This document shows, piece by piece, positions 1-10,258 of a stretch of 23,753 nt of DNA. The notes under the pieces were generated by a model. The model worked only from the letters and a program-made list of their open reading frames with translations, had not been told where the DNA came from and searched no databases. The DNA comes from Bacteroidia bacterium (GTDB lineage Bacteria; Bacteroidota; Bacteroidia; NS11-12g; UBA955), in NCBI GenBank assembly GCA_023258655.1, contig JALQWO010000007.1, positions 1-23,753 of the forward strand. The letters run 5' to 3'. Position 1 is the stretch's first letter. Each line of letters begins with the position of its first letter. Position numbers and translations under genes: made by a program.

Positions 1-2
1 TG

Positions 3-791
3 ATTCCGTTTGTGACGTTGTTTACCGCCGCACTGTTATACTGGGCCCAAGGATATTTTTTACAGTGGTTTGAAGCCGGTCATTATTGGGTGGTACTTTT
101 CTCTGGTATGATGGCCCATGGATTTTTTATCCTGTTGGTGCACGATGGGGCTCATAAATCCATTACCCGCACCGCGGCCGATCGCTATATCATGAATTTG
201 GGCGCCGGATTGATGTTGATGCCGTTTTATGCAGAACCCTTTCGCAAGTTTCACTTGATACATCACTCAAATACCAATACCGACGTGGATCCCCTGTGGC
301 CTGAGAGTAAAAAAGCATTGTACCACAATCACCGTTGGCTCTATGTCCTCTGTTCTTTGTTGCCACTTTTGTTCACACTCTATTCCATTGTGACCCAGCA
401 AAAACGGGTGAAAAAAATGAATAAGAAAGTCATGTCGCCCAAAATTAACGGCTTTCATATAGCCTGGGCCAGTGTCGTCACCCTCGTGGTTCTGCTTAAC
501 GTGAAGCCAACTTTGGCCTATGTGCTTTCCACCTTGCTGGTATTGAATGCGTTTAGTGTGCTGCGACACTGGTGTGAACATGTGGGCTACAACAATGAAC
601 ACGAAAGCAACACGTTTTGGTTTCCCTTTGGCATGGGTGTTGGCAACCACGATGTACACCATCACGTGCCCAATTTGTCGTGGTTTACGCTGTTGTTGGG
701 ATTGTCTTCACGACCCAAAACCACCTCGGTTACCAGAGCCATTTATGGGGTACTGTTTGATCCACAATTTGAACATTACGAAGCCAAATGA
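3..791 (+). CDS. Fatty-acid desaturase superfamily membrane protein, 5' truncated
   Basis: Integral-membrane di-iron desaturase/hydroxylase. Three histidine boxes are visible: HDGAH (bases 141-155), HLIHH (252-266) and HDVHHH (from 648), plus RHWCEH just before the last. These ligate the two irons that activate oxygen for desaturation or hydroxylation of an acyl or similar lipid chain. Hydrophobic segments flank the boxes, as in the family. The frame is open to the window edge (first full codon at base 3) and an N-terminal segment usual for the family is missing, so the gene starts upstream; the GTG at 12 is unlikely to be the true start. It ends in a 4-base ATGA overlap with the next gene, suggesting translational coupling. 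Substrate is not determinable; carotenoid hydroxylases and ketolases share the fold, so the acyl-lipid assignment is only the most likely one. Confidence 0.85.
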   Translation: MPFVTLFTAALLYWAQGYFLQWFEAGHYWVVLFSGMMAHGFFILLVHDGAHKSITRTAADRYIMNLGAGLMLMPFYAEPFRKFHLIHHSNTNTDVDPLWPESKKALYHNHRWLYVLCSLLPLLFTLYSIVTQQKRVKKMNKKVMSPKINGFHIAWASVVTLVVLLNVKPTLAYVLSTLLVLNAFSVLRHWCEHVGYNNEHESNTFWFPFGMGVGNHDVHHHVPNLSWFTLLLGLSSRPKTTSVTRAIYGVLFDPQFEHYEAK

Positions 792-1429
792 ACGCACTCA
801 TCCTATTCATGGGCTTGGCCGTATTGATCTCGGCCCTCTTGGCGAACGGTCTGAAAAATGCCAAAGACGGGGAGTTTGAATTCGTCAAAGATGATAACAC
901 CATTCTTGTTTTTCGGTTGGTGATGCCGCTGTCTGTGATCGCAGGGATTTTGGTGGGCGTCTTTGAGCCCTGGCACTGGGGTTTCGGGGCGATACCCGTA
1001 GATTTTGGTTGGGCGCAGTGGCAAGCGTTTACACAGAATCAGGCCATAGCAGAAAGTGCGCTGGGCACAAGTTGGGAGATTGTGGCATTCCTGTTATTTG
1101 CAGCCGGACTGTTGCTCCGATGGATCGCCATACTGAGTTTGAAGCGCGCCTTTACGGTGAAAGTAACCATCCTCAAAGACCATCAATTGAAGTCGGATGG
1201 GGTTTATACCTGGGTCCGACATCCAAGCTACACAGGCATGTATATTTACGGTTTGGGTATGGGATTGGCCTTGCACAGTGTGTTGAGTATTGCCGTGATT
1301 CTTTGGGGTGTTTGGTACACCACACACAAGCGGATACCTGTAGAGGAAGCCGTATTGGAAGGCCATTTTGGCGAAGCCTATCGCGCGTACAAAGCCAAGA
1401 CTTGGAAGTTGTTTCCGCTGATTTATTGA
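788..1429 (+). CDS. Isoprenylcysteine carboxyl methyltransferase (ICMT/PEMT)-like membrane protein
   Basis: A 213-residue membrane protein with about five hydrophobic segments and the C-terminal ICMT/PEMT signature: VRHPSYTG (residues 143-150), then RIPVEEAVLEGHFG and YKAKTWKLFP. In the family this part binds S-adenosylmethionine next to a membrane-embedded acceptor. Bacterial members are mostly uncharacterised; bacteria do not generally prenylate CAAX proteins, so the acceptor is more likely a small lipid or isoprenoid. The start ATG overlaps the desaturase stop (ATGA), so the two are probably co-translated and may modify the same lipid. The 3' end overlaps the stop of the opposing phosphatidyltransferase gene by 7 bases. 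The family call is firm; the substrate is unknown. Confidence 0.8.
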   Translation: MNALILFMGLAVLISALLANGLKNAKDGEFEFVKDDNTILVFRLVMPLSVIAGILVGVFEPWHWGFGAIPVDFGWAQWQAFTQNQAIAESALGTSWEIVAFLLFAAGLLLRWIAILSLKRAFTVKVTILKDHQLKSDGVYTWVRHPSYTGMYIYGLGMGLALHSVLSIAVILWGVWYTTHKRIPVEEAVLEGHFGEAYRAYKAKTWKLFPLIY

Positions 1430-2031
1430 GTGGATCGGTCCGATTTCAGGATCCAATACAATCCTTTTACGTTCGACCTCAGCTCTTTGAGGTAAATCAA
1501 GATGATAATCTCTTCGATGCTGCTCAGCCATCCCCAAATCATCGCAAAGAAAAAAATCGGGGCGTAATAGCCATAAGCAAACAAGCCAAAAAAGTAAATG
1601 CCCTGAAAATAACCGCCCAACTTGGTACTGTACATATGCAAACTGGGCAAGCGACGGAATTTGAGGAACGAAAAGAGGTTGTAAAAAACAATCAAGCCAA
1701 TGAATGGGTACAACAGCCAAAAATCTTGGCCGTGATCGGGCATTTTGAAGTTGTAAATACCCACAAACGCCAAAATATAAGTTCCCCAATCGGCCATGGA
1801 ATCCAGTCGAGCGCCAAACTCGGTCTGCAGTTTGAAAGTGCGCGCGATTATTCCGTCAATGGCATCGCTGGCCAAATTGATACACAACAGGGTGGCAAAC
1901 AAAGATTCATTTCCCACGAAAATGAGGTAGAGTAGGAAGGGGAACGACAGCAATCGATAGAGGCTGATGGCGTTGGGTAAGTTCCAAATGTTCTCCTTTT
2001 TGGTCGATGGGGAGTTAGTGTCGTTGCTCAT
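1423..2031 (-). CDS. CDP-alcohol phosphatidyltransferase
   Basis: A 202-residue polytopic membrane enzyme with a complete CDP-alcohol phosphotransferase motif: D56..D59-G60..A63-R64, eight residues, G73...D77...D81. The four aspartates bind the metal ions and the CDP moiety. The family transfers a phosphatidyl (or archaetidyl) group from a CDP-activated lipid to an alcohol such as glycerol phosphate, serine or inositol phosphate. It lies 28 bases downstream of a CDP-archaeol-synthase-like gene, the enzyme type that would make its CDP-lipid substrate, and is the last gene of the HMG-CoA reductase operon. The acceptor alcohol cannot be read from the motif. The start follows good family alignment, with a polar 15-residue N-terminus before the first membrane segment. 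Confidence 0.88.
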   Translation of the reverse strand: MSNDTNSPSTKKENIWNLPNAISLYRLLSFPFLLYLIFVGNESLFATLLCINLASDAIDGIIARTFKLQTEFGARLDSMADWGTYILAFVGIYNFKMPDHGQDFWLLYPFIGLIVFYNLFSFLKFRRLPSLHMYSTKLGGYFQGIYFFGLFAYGYYAPIFFFAMIWGWLSSIEEIIILIYLKELRSNVKGLYWILKSDRSTQ

Positions 2032-2059
2032 ATGAGAGGAATAAAAGCGTTTGGGTCAA

Positions 2060-2668
2060 TTAAAAAGATTTCTTAATTTTTCGAAGGTATAAAATCCAAG
2101 AGAAAAGGAAGTGCAGGGCAGAGGCCGTGACAAAAAACAGCAAAGCATCGCTCCAAGAAAAATCGCGCAATACACAAAAAACGAGGCTTACCCCCAAGGC
2201 AGAATCGGTTTTATCGAGTAGGGTAAACCAAATAGCACCCCGCGTGGCCGTGGCCCCGGGAGCAATGCCCATCCTGCGTTTGAGCCAAGAATTGGGGAGC
2301 TCGAAAAGTACATAGGCCATCCCATACACCCAACCGATGAAACATTTGAATAAAATGTCTTCCCACCCGTGCCAGGTGCTCAAATCTCTGAGTATTGCGT
2401 CATTGTATAGCGTTGCGTCGGTGGCTGTGTCGTTCAAATGAGAAAGCAGCACCCCACCCGGAAAATTGATCAGTCCAAAACAAACTGCGTTGACGACCGA
2501 AACAAATACCACCCCGCGCCAGGTTTTGTTTGCGCCAAAGGCACCCACGTGAATGGGGATGCTTAACGCTGCCCATCCATTGCGCTTCACCAATACCATG
2601 TGGGCGATGTTTGTGATCACCAGCGGTAGCAAGGCGCCAATCATGTATAGGGTGAGTTCTTTGCTCAT
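2060..2668 (-). CDS. CDP-archaeol synthase (CarS/DUF46)-like CTP transferase
   Basis: A 202-residue, mostly hydrophobic protein. Signature pieces are PIHVGAFGANKTWRG (residues 38-52), ELPNSWLKRRMGI (123-135) and LDKTDSALG (151-159, the paired aspartates). These match the CarS family, which activates a lipid phosphatidic acid with CTP; the archaeal enzyme prefers unsaturated archaetidic acid, while bacterial relatives are largely untested. The usual PID in the first block is PIH here. Position between an HMG-CoA reductase fusion (27 bases upstream) and a CDP-alcohol phosphatidyltransferase (28 bases downstream) suggests activation of an isoprenoid-containing or unusual lipid. A canonical CdsA role on ordinary diacyl lipids cannot be excluded, but the sequence is CarS-like rather than CdsA-like. 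Confidence 0.8.
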   Translation of the reverse strand: MSKELTLYMIGALLPLVITNIAHMVLVKRNGWAALSIPIHVGAFGANKTWRGVVFVSVVNAVCFGLINFPGGVLLSHLNDTATDATLYNDAILRDLSTWHGWEDILFKCFIGWVYGMAYVLFELPNSWLKRRMGIAPGATATRGAIWFTLLDKTDSALGVSLVFCVLRDFSWSDALLFFVTASALHFLFSWILYLRKIKKSF

Positions 2669-2695
2669 AGACTTAGTGGTTTTGGGTGTCCTGGG

Positions 2696-5092
<2,397 letters not shown>

Positions 5093-5122
5093 GCTGGGAG
5101 GGTGGTTGAAACCCCTCAAAAA

Positions 5123-5151
5123 CAAAGGTATTTGATTAGGAATTATTTCAA
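5123..5151 (-). promoter_or_regulatory. Promoter of the HMG-CoA reductase operon
   Basis: The -7 box TACCTTTG (5123-5130, exact TAnnTTTG) and a TTG -33 element (5149-5151) are separated by 18 bases, matching the Bacteroidetes primary sigma promoter. The ATG is 30 bases downstream of the -7 box, which would give a leader of roughly 25 bases. Confidence 0.7.
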
Positions 5152-5253
5152 GGGGGACCTTTGGGCGCTATCCTTGGCCACGCAGGCAATCTATGGGAAT
5201 CAATGCCGTTTTTTTGCGATTTTTACCAAATTCCGGGCAAGAAATCGCATGGT

Positions 5254-5301
5254 TTACGGAAAATCGCAAAAAATAAATTCCCAGTTTACGGAAAATCGCA
5301 A
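5254..5301. repeat. Paired 16-bp quasi-palindrome, locus 1
   Basis: Two identical direct copies of TTACGGAAAATCGCAA at 5254-5269 and 5286-5301, 32 bases apart. A weaker relative, TTGCGATTTTTACCAA, is at 5214-5229. The pair begins 3 bases after the GDSL hydrolase stop codon and lies 123 bases upstream of the HMG-CoA reductase -7 box, much farther than at the other loci. It could be an operator or a shared transcript-end element. Confidence 0.85.
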
Positions 5302-5304
5302 AAG

Positions 5305-6384
5305 TTAATTCTTCCAAATCAGTCGATTACCGCATCCGCTGCGCAAAATATACATCCCGGGACACCAAGATCGGGTATCCATCAGAATACAGCGTTCATC
5401 GCCCAAACCTTGGGTAGATGGATCCGGAGCTCCCCAAATGGTTCTTCCCGTGGCGTCAAAAACCCTCACGCCAAGCAGATCAGACCCATCGCAGCGTATT
5501 TGTAACACAGACCCACCTTCTATCCAACGCAGTTGCATCCTGGCAGTTGCATCAAAAACATCACCTCCTACTGAGGCTGTTTTGCGGTAGCAAGTATCGT
5601 ACTGCCACAGACTCGCGGAGTCCTGGCTAATGGTGTTGACTTCAGCCAAAATGGTTTGGTGGTCGCTGGGAGCGATCGGACCGCGAAAGATCCCCGTATC
5701 CAAGCGCTTGTTGCTTAGCGCGCGATAAATGGTCAATGCGGCAAGGTGTGTCCCCGCGGTGGACGGGTGACTGCCATCGCCTTGATACAAATTGATGGCC
5801 GATTTATTTCGTACTTCCCGCCAAACGGAACCCACGGGTGCTACATCGCATCCATTGTCCTTGGCCATTTGTACATATCGCTGTCTTAATAGCTCATTCA
5901 TTCCAGAGAATGTACATACCGGTGGCCAGCTGGCGCAATTTTGGGCATCGCCGTTCTGACGTCCCCATGTCATGTAAAAGATGACTTTTATGCACGGTTT
6001 GCCGGCTCTTGCCGCATCCACCAGCGCTTTGGCATAGGGGAAACAGTCCGATTCTACTTGAGACAGAGGAAAGGAGGGGAGCTGGCTTTGTTCTTGCAAA
6101 ATGACAGCATCGTAATTGCCCGAGGCCAATTCAGCGGCTACTTGTGGGTTGTTGTTGTGCTGAGAAAACGTGGTTCCGCCGGGCGTGATTCCCACCACCT
6201 CAAAGGTATCACCGGCACTTTCTGCCAACAACCGGACCCAGTTGGGTAGGTCGTTAACCGCCGTGTAACTGTTTCCGATAAACAATACTTTTTTGATTTT
6301 GGGTGCTTGGGCTTGGATTTGACTGGGTACCGCAAAAGCACTCATCAAACAAATGAAAATTACAGCCCATGGGTTTTTTGCCAT
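5305..6384 (-). CDS. Secreted GDSL/SGNH-family hydrolase with type IX secretion C-terminal domain
   Basis: A 359-residue protein. Residues 1-26 are a Sec signal peptide ending QAQ. Block I is FIGNSYT with nucleophile Ser39; block V is GDGSHPS with D203 and H206 completing the triad, so it is probably an esterase, lipase or carbohydrate deacetylase. After about residue 270 there is a C-terminal region of beta character with VFDATGR (308-314) and MDTRSWCPGMYILR (335-348), the pattern of a type A T9SS sorting domain. The protein is therefore probably exported across the outer membrane and cell-surface attached or released. It has its own promoter with a TAACTTTG box four bases before the ATG. 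The substrate is unknown, and a link to the neighbouring lipid operon is not implied by spacing. Confidence 0.85.
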   Translation of the reverse strand: MAKNPWAVIFICLMSAFAVPSQIQAQAPKIKKVLFIGNSYTAVNDLPNWVRLLAESAGDTFEVVGITPGGTTFSQHNNNPQVAAELASGNYDAVILQEQSQLPSFPLSQVESDCFPYAKALVDAARAGKPCIKVIFYMTWGRQNGDAQNCASWPPVCTFSGMNELLRQRYVQMAKDNGCDVAPVGSVWREVRNKSAINLYQGDGSHPSTAGTHLAALTIYRALSNKRLDTGIFRGPIAPSDHQTILAEVNTISQDSASLWQYDTCYRKTASVGGDVFDATARMQLRWIEGGSVLQIRCDGSDLLGVRVFDATGRTIWGAPDPSTQGLGDERCILMDTRSWCPGMYILRSGCGNRLIWKN

Positions 6385-6388
6385 GCAT

Positions 6389-6396
6389 CAAAGTTA
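6389..6396 (-). promoter_or_regulatory. -7 box of the GDSL hydrolase gene
   Basis: TAACTTTG is an exact TAnnTTTG match ending four bases before the ATG at 6384, so the transcript would start at or next to the start codon (leaderless or nearly so). No clear -33 TTG is visible. Confidence 0.6.
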
Positions 6397-6436
6397 CGCA
6401 TCGTTTGTGGCATCGCATTTGATAGGGAATCCACAA

Positions 6437-7093
6437 ATGCAAAGAAAATTACGCAGAGCTTGGATGCACATGATTGTCGCGTTGCTATTGGGGTTGTTTG
6501 TCAATACCTCTTCTGCTCAGCGCATCAACATGATAGACATCATCGGCAACATTGATTCCGTGGCGGCCGCCTTCACCAAATCAGGCTTGAAGCTGGTGGC
6601 GCAAAACAAGGAAGATTATCGTTTGGTGGGCAAAATGGCGGGAGAAAATATTGAATTGCGTTTCTATTTTACCCCCATTTCCCGTGTGGTATTCAAAGGC
6701 ATCGTGATTACCCAAAAAGCCTATGCAGCAGACAGCGTGCATACCGAATATTTGGCTCGGGTAACAAAAATTTCCAAGCGTTATATCATCCCTGAAACCT
6801 TGATCTTGCAGGATGGAAGTAAGATTGATTTTTCTACAAAACTGTCCATATCGGTGGCGGCCAATCCCACTGCATCACCCATCGAAACCATTGTAAACGC
6901 CAACAATATACCGGCGTCTGTGCAGAAAATCTGTTGGGAAAACATGACCTATTTTACCAACTTGAAGTTGTATTGTTCCAAGCAGGTAGATGGCAAAATC
7001 ATCACCGAATATGTAGTGAAGGACAATGAAGTGCGATACAACAATGAAAAAGCCATGCTTCCCGCTGGTGGTAAAGACGAATTGGGATTCTAA
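6437..7093 (+). CDS. Small secreted protein of unknown function
   Basis: 218 residues from ATG 6437. This start gives a clean signal peptide (positive n-region QRKLRRAW, hydrophobic core, SSAQ cleavage near residue 28). An upstream in-frame ATG at 6353 would run through the promoter and start of the divergent hydrolase gene and is not used. The mature part is a mix of short beta-like strands (for example IELRFYFTPISRVVFKGIVI and IITEYVVKDNEVRY) with no catalytic motif I recognise, suggesting a periplasmic or surface beta-rich protein. It is divergent from the GDSL hydrolase and nearly touches the convergent YwaF-type gene. I do not recognise the family. Confidence 0.75.
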   Translation: MQRKLRRAWMHMIVALLLGLFVNTSSAQRINMIDIIGNIDSVAAAFTKSGLKLVAQNKEDYRLVGKMAGENIELRFYFTPISRVVFKGIVITQKAYAADSVHTEYLARVTKISKRYIIPETLILQDGSKIDFSTKLSISVAANPTASPIETIVNANNIPASVQKICWENMTYFTNLKLYCSKQVDGKIITEYVVKDNEVRYNNEKAMLPAGGKDELGF

Positions 7094-7107
7094 CCCAACG
7101 CAAATCT

Positions 7108-7869
7108 TCAGCCCGCCGATGAATATTTCTCTCTAACCATTAGGGTGATTTTGTACGGCGCCCAGGCCAAGAAAAACAGTCCCAGTGAAATGATATCGCC
7201 CTGTAGGATATACCAAGGCCAAGGTCCTAAAATGTCTAGGATGGAAGCGCTAAAAGGTTTGTGGGCCAAAAAGAAGTAATTGGCCGTTTCACCCACTACG
7301 TAGTTGATGCCCAAACACAGGATCGCGAAAATTTGTAGACAGCCATAAGCGAAAAACAGGTTTTTTACCCTGAGTTCGGGGGCTTTCAATCGCAACAGGT
7401 GAATCACAAACATCACCAAGCCCGTGTGGCTAATCCAGAATTTGCAAAAGTTGAAATGCGGGAAGCCCTCATACAAGGCGGGGGTGATGATGGCATTGAA
7501 GGTAAATACCCAGACGAAAAAATAGAGCAAATTCCACAACCATTCCTTTTTTGTATAACTGTAAGCAAGGGCCACAAAAGCCAACCAATTACAGGGATTT
7601 AACGGCAAATCCTCACCCCAATTGTACTTGACATAATGGGGGTCTGTTTCAGGCAAAAAGCTCACATACGACTTGACTACTTGCCATATCAACACATTGA
7701 AAACCAATATCCAAGCGAAACCTCGGGTGATTTGGTCGCGTTTTTCGGGAGAGGATCGCTGGGCCCATCGGGTGGTGATTAGCCCAAGCACTACCACCAA
7801 CATCACAGCGATGATGTGTTCATTGGATCCGGCGCAGAAATTCTTATTGGGAAGCAAGTAATGATTCAT
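7108..7869 (-). CDS. YwaF/TIGR02206-type integral membrane protein
   Basis: A 253-residue protein with about seven hydrophobic segments. It has the hallmarks of the YwaF (TIGR02206) family: LPLNPCNW in the first third, FTFNAIITPAL and FCKFWISHTG in the middle, and NYFFLAHKPFSASILDILGPWPWY near the end. The biochemical role of the family is not established as far as I know. The polar residues in the conserved loops (Asn, Cys, His) suggest a membrane-embedded binding site. It is convergent with the small secreted protein (14 bases between stops) and divergent from the methyltransferase gene. The start ATG at 7869 is supported by the family-like N-terminus; no clean TAnnTTTG box lies directly upstream. 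Confidence 0.8.
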   Translation of the reverse strand: MNHYLLPNKNFCAGSNEHIIAVMLVVVLGLITTRWAQRSSPEKRDQITRGFAWILVFNVLIWQVVKSYVSFLPETDPHYVKYNWGEDLPLNPCNWLAFVALAYSYTKKEWLWNLLYFFVWVFTFNAIITPALYEGFPHFNFCKFWISHTGLVMFVIHLLRLKAPELRVKNLFFAYGCLQIFAILCLGINYVVGETANYFFLAHKPFSASILDILGPWPWYILQGDIISLGLFFLAWAPYKITLMVREKYSSAG

Positions 7870-7935
7870 GATTTGGCAAATTCAAGGTCGCAAGATATTG
7901 ATTGGCAAGGAAAAACAAAGCGTGAATTTCCCAAT

Positions 7936-7943
7936 TACCTTTG
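7936..7943 (+). promoter_or_regulatory. -7 box of the methyltransferase gene
   Basis: TACCTTTG, an exact TAnnTTTG match, ends nine bases before the ATG at 7953. It also shows that a TTG start at 7941 would fall inside the promoter and is therefore unlikely. Confidence 0.6.
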
Positions 7944-7952
7944 TGTTACGAA

Positions 7953-8585
7953 ATGTCGCAACAACAAATTCAACAAATCAAATCGGTGATAGCGCAATTG
8001 CAGCAGGGCGATTTGCCCTTGGATTCTGCCTTTGATGCGTGCATGCCGATGGATGTGAGGCGACATACCTCAACCCATTTTACGCCCGTAGAAGTGGCGG
8101 TAGAGGCAGCAAAATTCTTGTGTGGTGGCCAACACACTAAACCCAAAATATTGGATGTGGGATCAGGGATGGGCAAGTTCTGTTTGGTTGGTGGGGCGAT
8201 GTTTGAGCAAGCCCATTTTACAGGGGTAGAGCAACGAAAGTCCCTCTGTGGTGTAGCCGATCAACTCCTGGATAACAGCGGGCTAAACAATGTGGGGTTC
8301 CTGTGCGGCAACATCATGAATGTGCGTTTTGCGGATTTTCAAGGGTTTTACCTCTACAATCCCTTTTATGAACATCTCCAGCCATTCTCTGCGATGGATG
8401 AGTCGATCGATCTCGATGCAGATTACTACGAAATTTACTGTGGTTTTGTGCGAAAACAATTGCAGGCCCTGCCCAAAGGGTCTCGGGTTGTTACTTATTT
8501 CGGCGGGGGTGAGGAAATTCCCCTGAATTATGACTTGGTGAATCAAGCGTTCAACAACGACCTCAAATGCTGGCAAAAGCGATAG
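7953..8585 (+). CDS. Class I SAM-dependent methyltransferase
   Basis: 210 residues. The Rossmann methyltransferase motifs are visible: motif I ILDVGSGMGKF (66-76, glycine loop for SAM), an acidic end of strand 2 (FTGVEQR, E93) and a motif IV-like NPFYE (136-140) after strand 4. The N-terminal segment HTSTHFTPVEVAVEAAKFL precedes motif I and probably helps form the substrate pocket. NPFYE is reminiscent of the NPPY class that methylates amino groups of nucleic acids or proteins, but the second proline is absent, so the substrate remains open. It is a single-gene unit with its own -7 box nine bases before the ATG. The following gene has an independent promoter. Confidence 0.8.
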   Translation: MSQQQIQQIKSVIAQLQQGDLPLDSAFDACMPMDVRRHTSTHFTPVEVAVEAAKFLCGGQHTKPKILDVGSGMGKFCLVGGAMFEQAHFTGVEQRKSLCGVADQLLDNSGLNNVGFLCGNIMNVRFADFQGFYLYNPFYEHLQPFSAMDESIDLDADYYEIYCGFVRKQLQALPKGSRVVTYFGGGEEIPLNYDLVNQAFNNDLKCWQKR

Positions 8586-8639
8586 TACCTTTGGGCTTTG
8601 TGGGAGAAATGGGTGTTTTTCACACCACCGGACTGAAAC

Positions 8640-8686
8640 TTGCGAAAATCCGTAAAATTGGCTCGTAGACTTACGGAAAAACGCAA
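8640..8686. repeat. Paired 16-bp quasi-palindrome, locus 2
   Basis: TTGCGAAAATCCGTAA (8640-8655) and TTACGGAAAAACGCAA (8671-8686), inverted relative to each other and 31 bases apart. The inner copy ends 21 bases before the TAATTTTG -7 box of the next gene, where an activator would contact RNA polymerase. No -33 TTG is present. Confidence 0.85.
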
Positions 8687-8707
8687 CACCAAAATCTGTC
8701 TGTTGAA

Positions 8708-8715
8708 TAATTTTG
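8708..8715 (+). promoter_or_regulatory. -7 box of the 509-residue protein gene
   Basis: TAATTTTG (exact TAnnTTTG) ends seven bases before the ATG at 8723, implying a nearly leaderless transcript. The paired 16-bp sites lie just upstream in place of a -33 element. Confidence 0.65.
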
Positions 8716-8722
8716 GGTCTCA

Positions 8723-10252
8723 ATGAAAAAATGTACTGTCCTTCTATCGATCCTGCTGGGTTTGAGCATTCGATCCTACGGCCAAGTTGAGTTGCCCAAG
8801 AAGCAAGTGTCGAATCAATTTTCTTTGATTGATTGGGATAAATCGAACCGAGTGCGACGCGATCCGTATTTCGGGAAATCGGACTTCGTGCATATGTATT
8901 ATCGGATGATTGGCGATACCAACATCAAATCGGGTTGGGTGTATTATGGCCCACTCACGCCCCGTACCATCGATTCCACAACATTGCATCGTCTCGCAGA
9001 GGACAACTCACCCAACGTACTCAACGAATTCTATTGCAGTCCCATGTGGAATTATCACTGGATTCAAGTTCGATTCATGGCGGATAGATGGCAAGACCTC
9101 GACAAAAATTCTGCACTCCGAGGCTGGGGAGGATCCCAAGTGGGTGGGTTTATGATCGGATGTACCCAAGAGGGGTTGTTCATCGCCCAAGAAACCCAAC
9201 TTGCCTATATTCCGTACTATTTAATTCGAAACGTAAGAAGGGGTCAATCACTGGGCAATTGGCTGAACTCGGCCTCCAGCAGCTCTTCAAGCATTATTTC
9301 CGGTTCTTCTGGTGATGGTGGTGCATTCATCATTGCCTTGCCATTCATGATTGCCATTCATAGTCTGGCAGGATTGAGTCCCCAGAAAGTACATCGGTTT
9401 TACGGGGATTCCACGGGTATGGATTTTCCGGCTTGGGTGCAAGGAGCCAATGCTTGGGGAGAAAGCAGAAATGCATTGGCTGACTTTCCCAAGGCCCTTT
9501 TGCAATCGGGGAGAAAATTGCAAGGAGTCACAAAACGCAGCGATCTCCAATCTTCGGAATTGGATCACGCAGAACGCGTTGCAGATATGGTTTGGAAACA
9601 TGAAATCCCATGCCAATTTGAAGTGATTCAAACCGATGCCAAAGCCAATGATGTGGTTGTGCGAAAGAATGTGGTCACGGCTGTCTTCGATAAAACACCG
9701 CAGTTTTCTGACAACAAATCGGTGGGTATCCCCACACTGGAATTGGATGGTCCTAATGCCGATACCCTGGTGGTTTCCTCAAACACAAATACGGTGGTTG
9801 AGCCCAAGCCCTTGAATCTGAAAGACAGTCTCCCTCCCGTTAAAGCCGCTCCGCCGGCTGTGTCAAATTCACCGATGGTGAAGCAATCGCTGTTCGATAA
9901 AAAACGCAACATGCCTGTGCAGTGGGCTTACCAAGGTTTCGATGCCAATCAGGTCGACCCCAAGCTCATGAAACGATTCCCGAATTTGCGCAATGCCGTG
10001 CTGAGTGATGCACAATTGAATACACTCACAAAGCAGAGTGAAATCCAATTCTTGTCCATGTACTTGATTACCAGTAACGGATTGTTGCTCAATGGCTTGG
10101 TTTCGTTTACGGCTGAGCAGAAATTGATCTTGCAGAAAGTGACCCCCATCTTTGCGGAGGATGCAACCACGGTTAGTGTCTTGAATGCGGGCGATATGTC
10201 TGAATCCGATGCCGCGAACTTGGAAATGCTTTACCAGCGATTGAATAAGTAG
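8723..10252 (+). CDS. Exported protein of unknown function with a membrane segment
   Basis: A 509-residue protein with a signal peptide (residues 1-20, ending SYG before Q). A region with GLFIAQETQLAYIPYYLIRNVRRGQSL (151-177) is followed by a serine run (SASSSSSS, 183-190) and a hydrophobic segment (about 200-218). The C-terminal half is polar, with a proline-rich linker (PVKAAPPAV) and no catalytic motif I recognise. The strand-turn-strand pattern G-L-F-I ... Y-I-P-Y..I..V-R-R-G..L resembles one in the 309-residue lipoprotein encoded next door on the opposite strand, suggesting a shared GRAM/PH-like domain. The two genes are convergent with six bases between stops and have the same promoter architecture. 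Function unknown; an envelope location is likely. Confidence 0.8.
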   Translation: MKKCTVLLSILLGLSIRSYGQVELPKKQVSNQFSLIDWDKSNRVRRDPYFGKSDFVHMYYRMIGDTNIKSGWVYYGPLTPRTIDSTTLHRLAEDNSPNVLNEFYCSPMWNYHWIQVRFMADRWQDLDKNSALRGWGGSQVGGFMIGCTQEGLFIAQETQLAYIPYYLIRNVRRGQSLGNWLNSASSSSSSIISGSSGDGGAFIIALPFMIAIHSLAGLSPQKVHRFYGDSTGMDFPAWVQGANAWGESRNALADFPKALLQSGRKLQGVTKRSDLQSSELDHAERVADMVWKHEIPCQFEVIQTDAKANDVVVRKNVVTAVFDKTPQFSDNKSVGIPTLELDGPNADTLVVSSNTNTVVEPKPLNLKDSLPPVKAAPPAVSNSPMVKQSLFDKKRNMPVQWAYQGFDANQVDPKLMKRFPNLRNAVLSDAQLNTLTKQSEIQFLSMYLITSNGLLLNGLVSFTAEQKLILQKVTPIFAEDATTVSVLNAGDMSESDAANLEMLYQRLNK

Positions 10253-10258
10253 TACTGG

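Noticed and set aside
1009..1935. A 308-codon plus-strand open frame.
   Set aside because: It overlaps the ICMT-like gene and the phosphatidyltransferase gene, both with strong family motifs, and its own translation has no motif; it is a shadow frame.
7946..7961. TTACGAAATGTCGCAA, a degenerate match to the 16-bp repeat overlapping the methyltransferase start codon.
   Set aside because: It is single, has centre and half-site mismatches, and no partner lies 31-32 bases away, so it was not counted as a member.
8586..8668. TACCTTTG (8586-8593) followed by a 19-codon ORF (8609-8668) and a 5-bp hairpin GGTGT/ACACC (8612-8626).
   Set aside because: The ORF runs through the first 16-bp repeat copy, has no similarity cue, and the hairpin is too weak with no T-run. 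It could be a small transcript but is not supportable.
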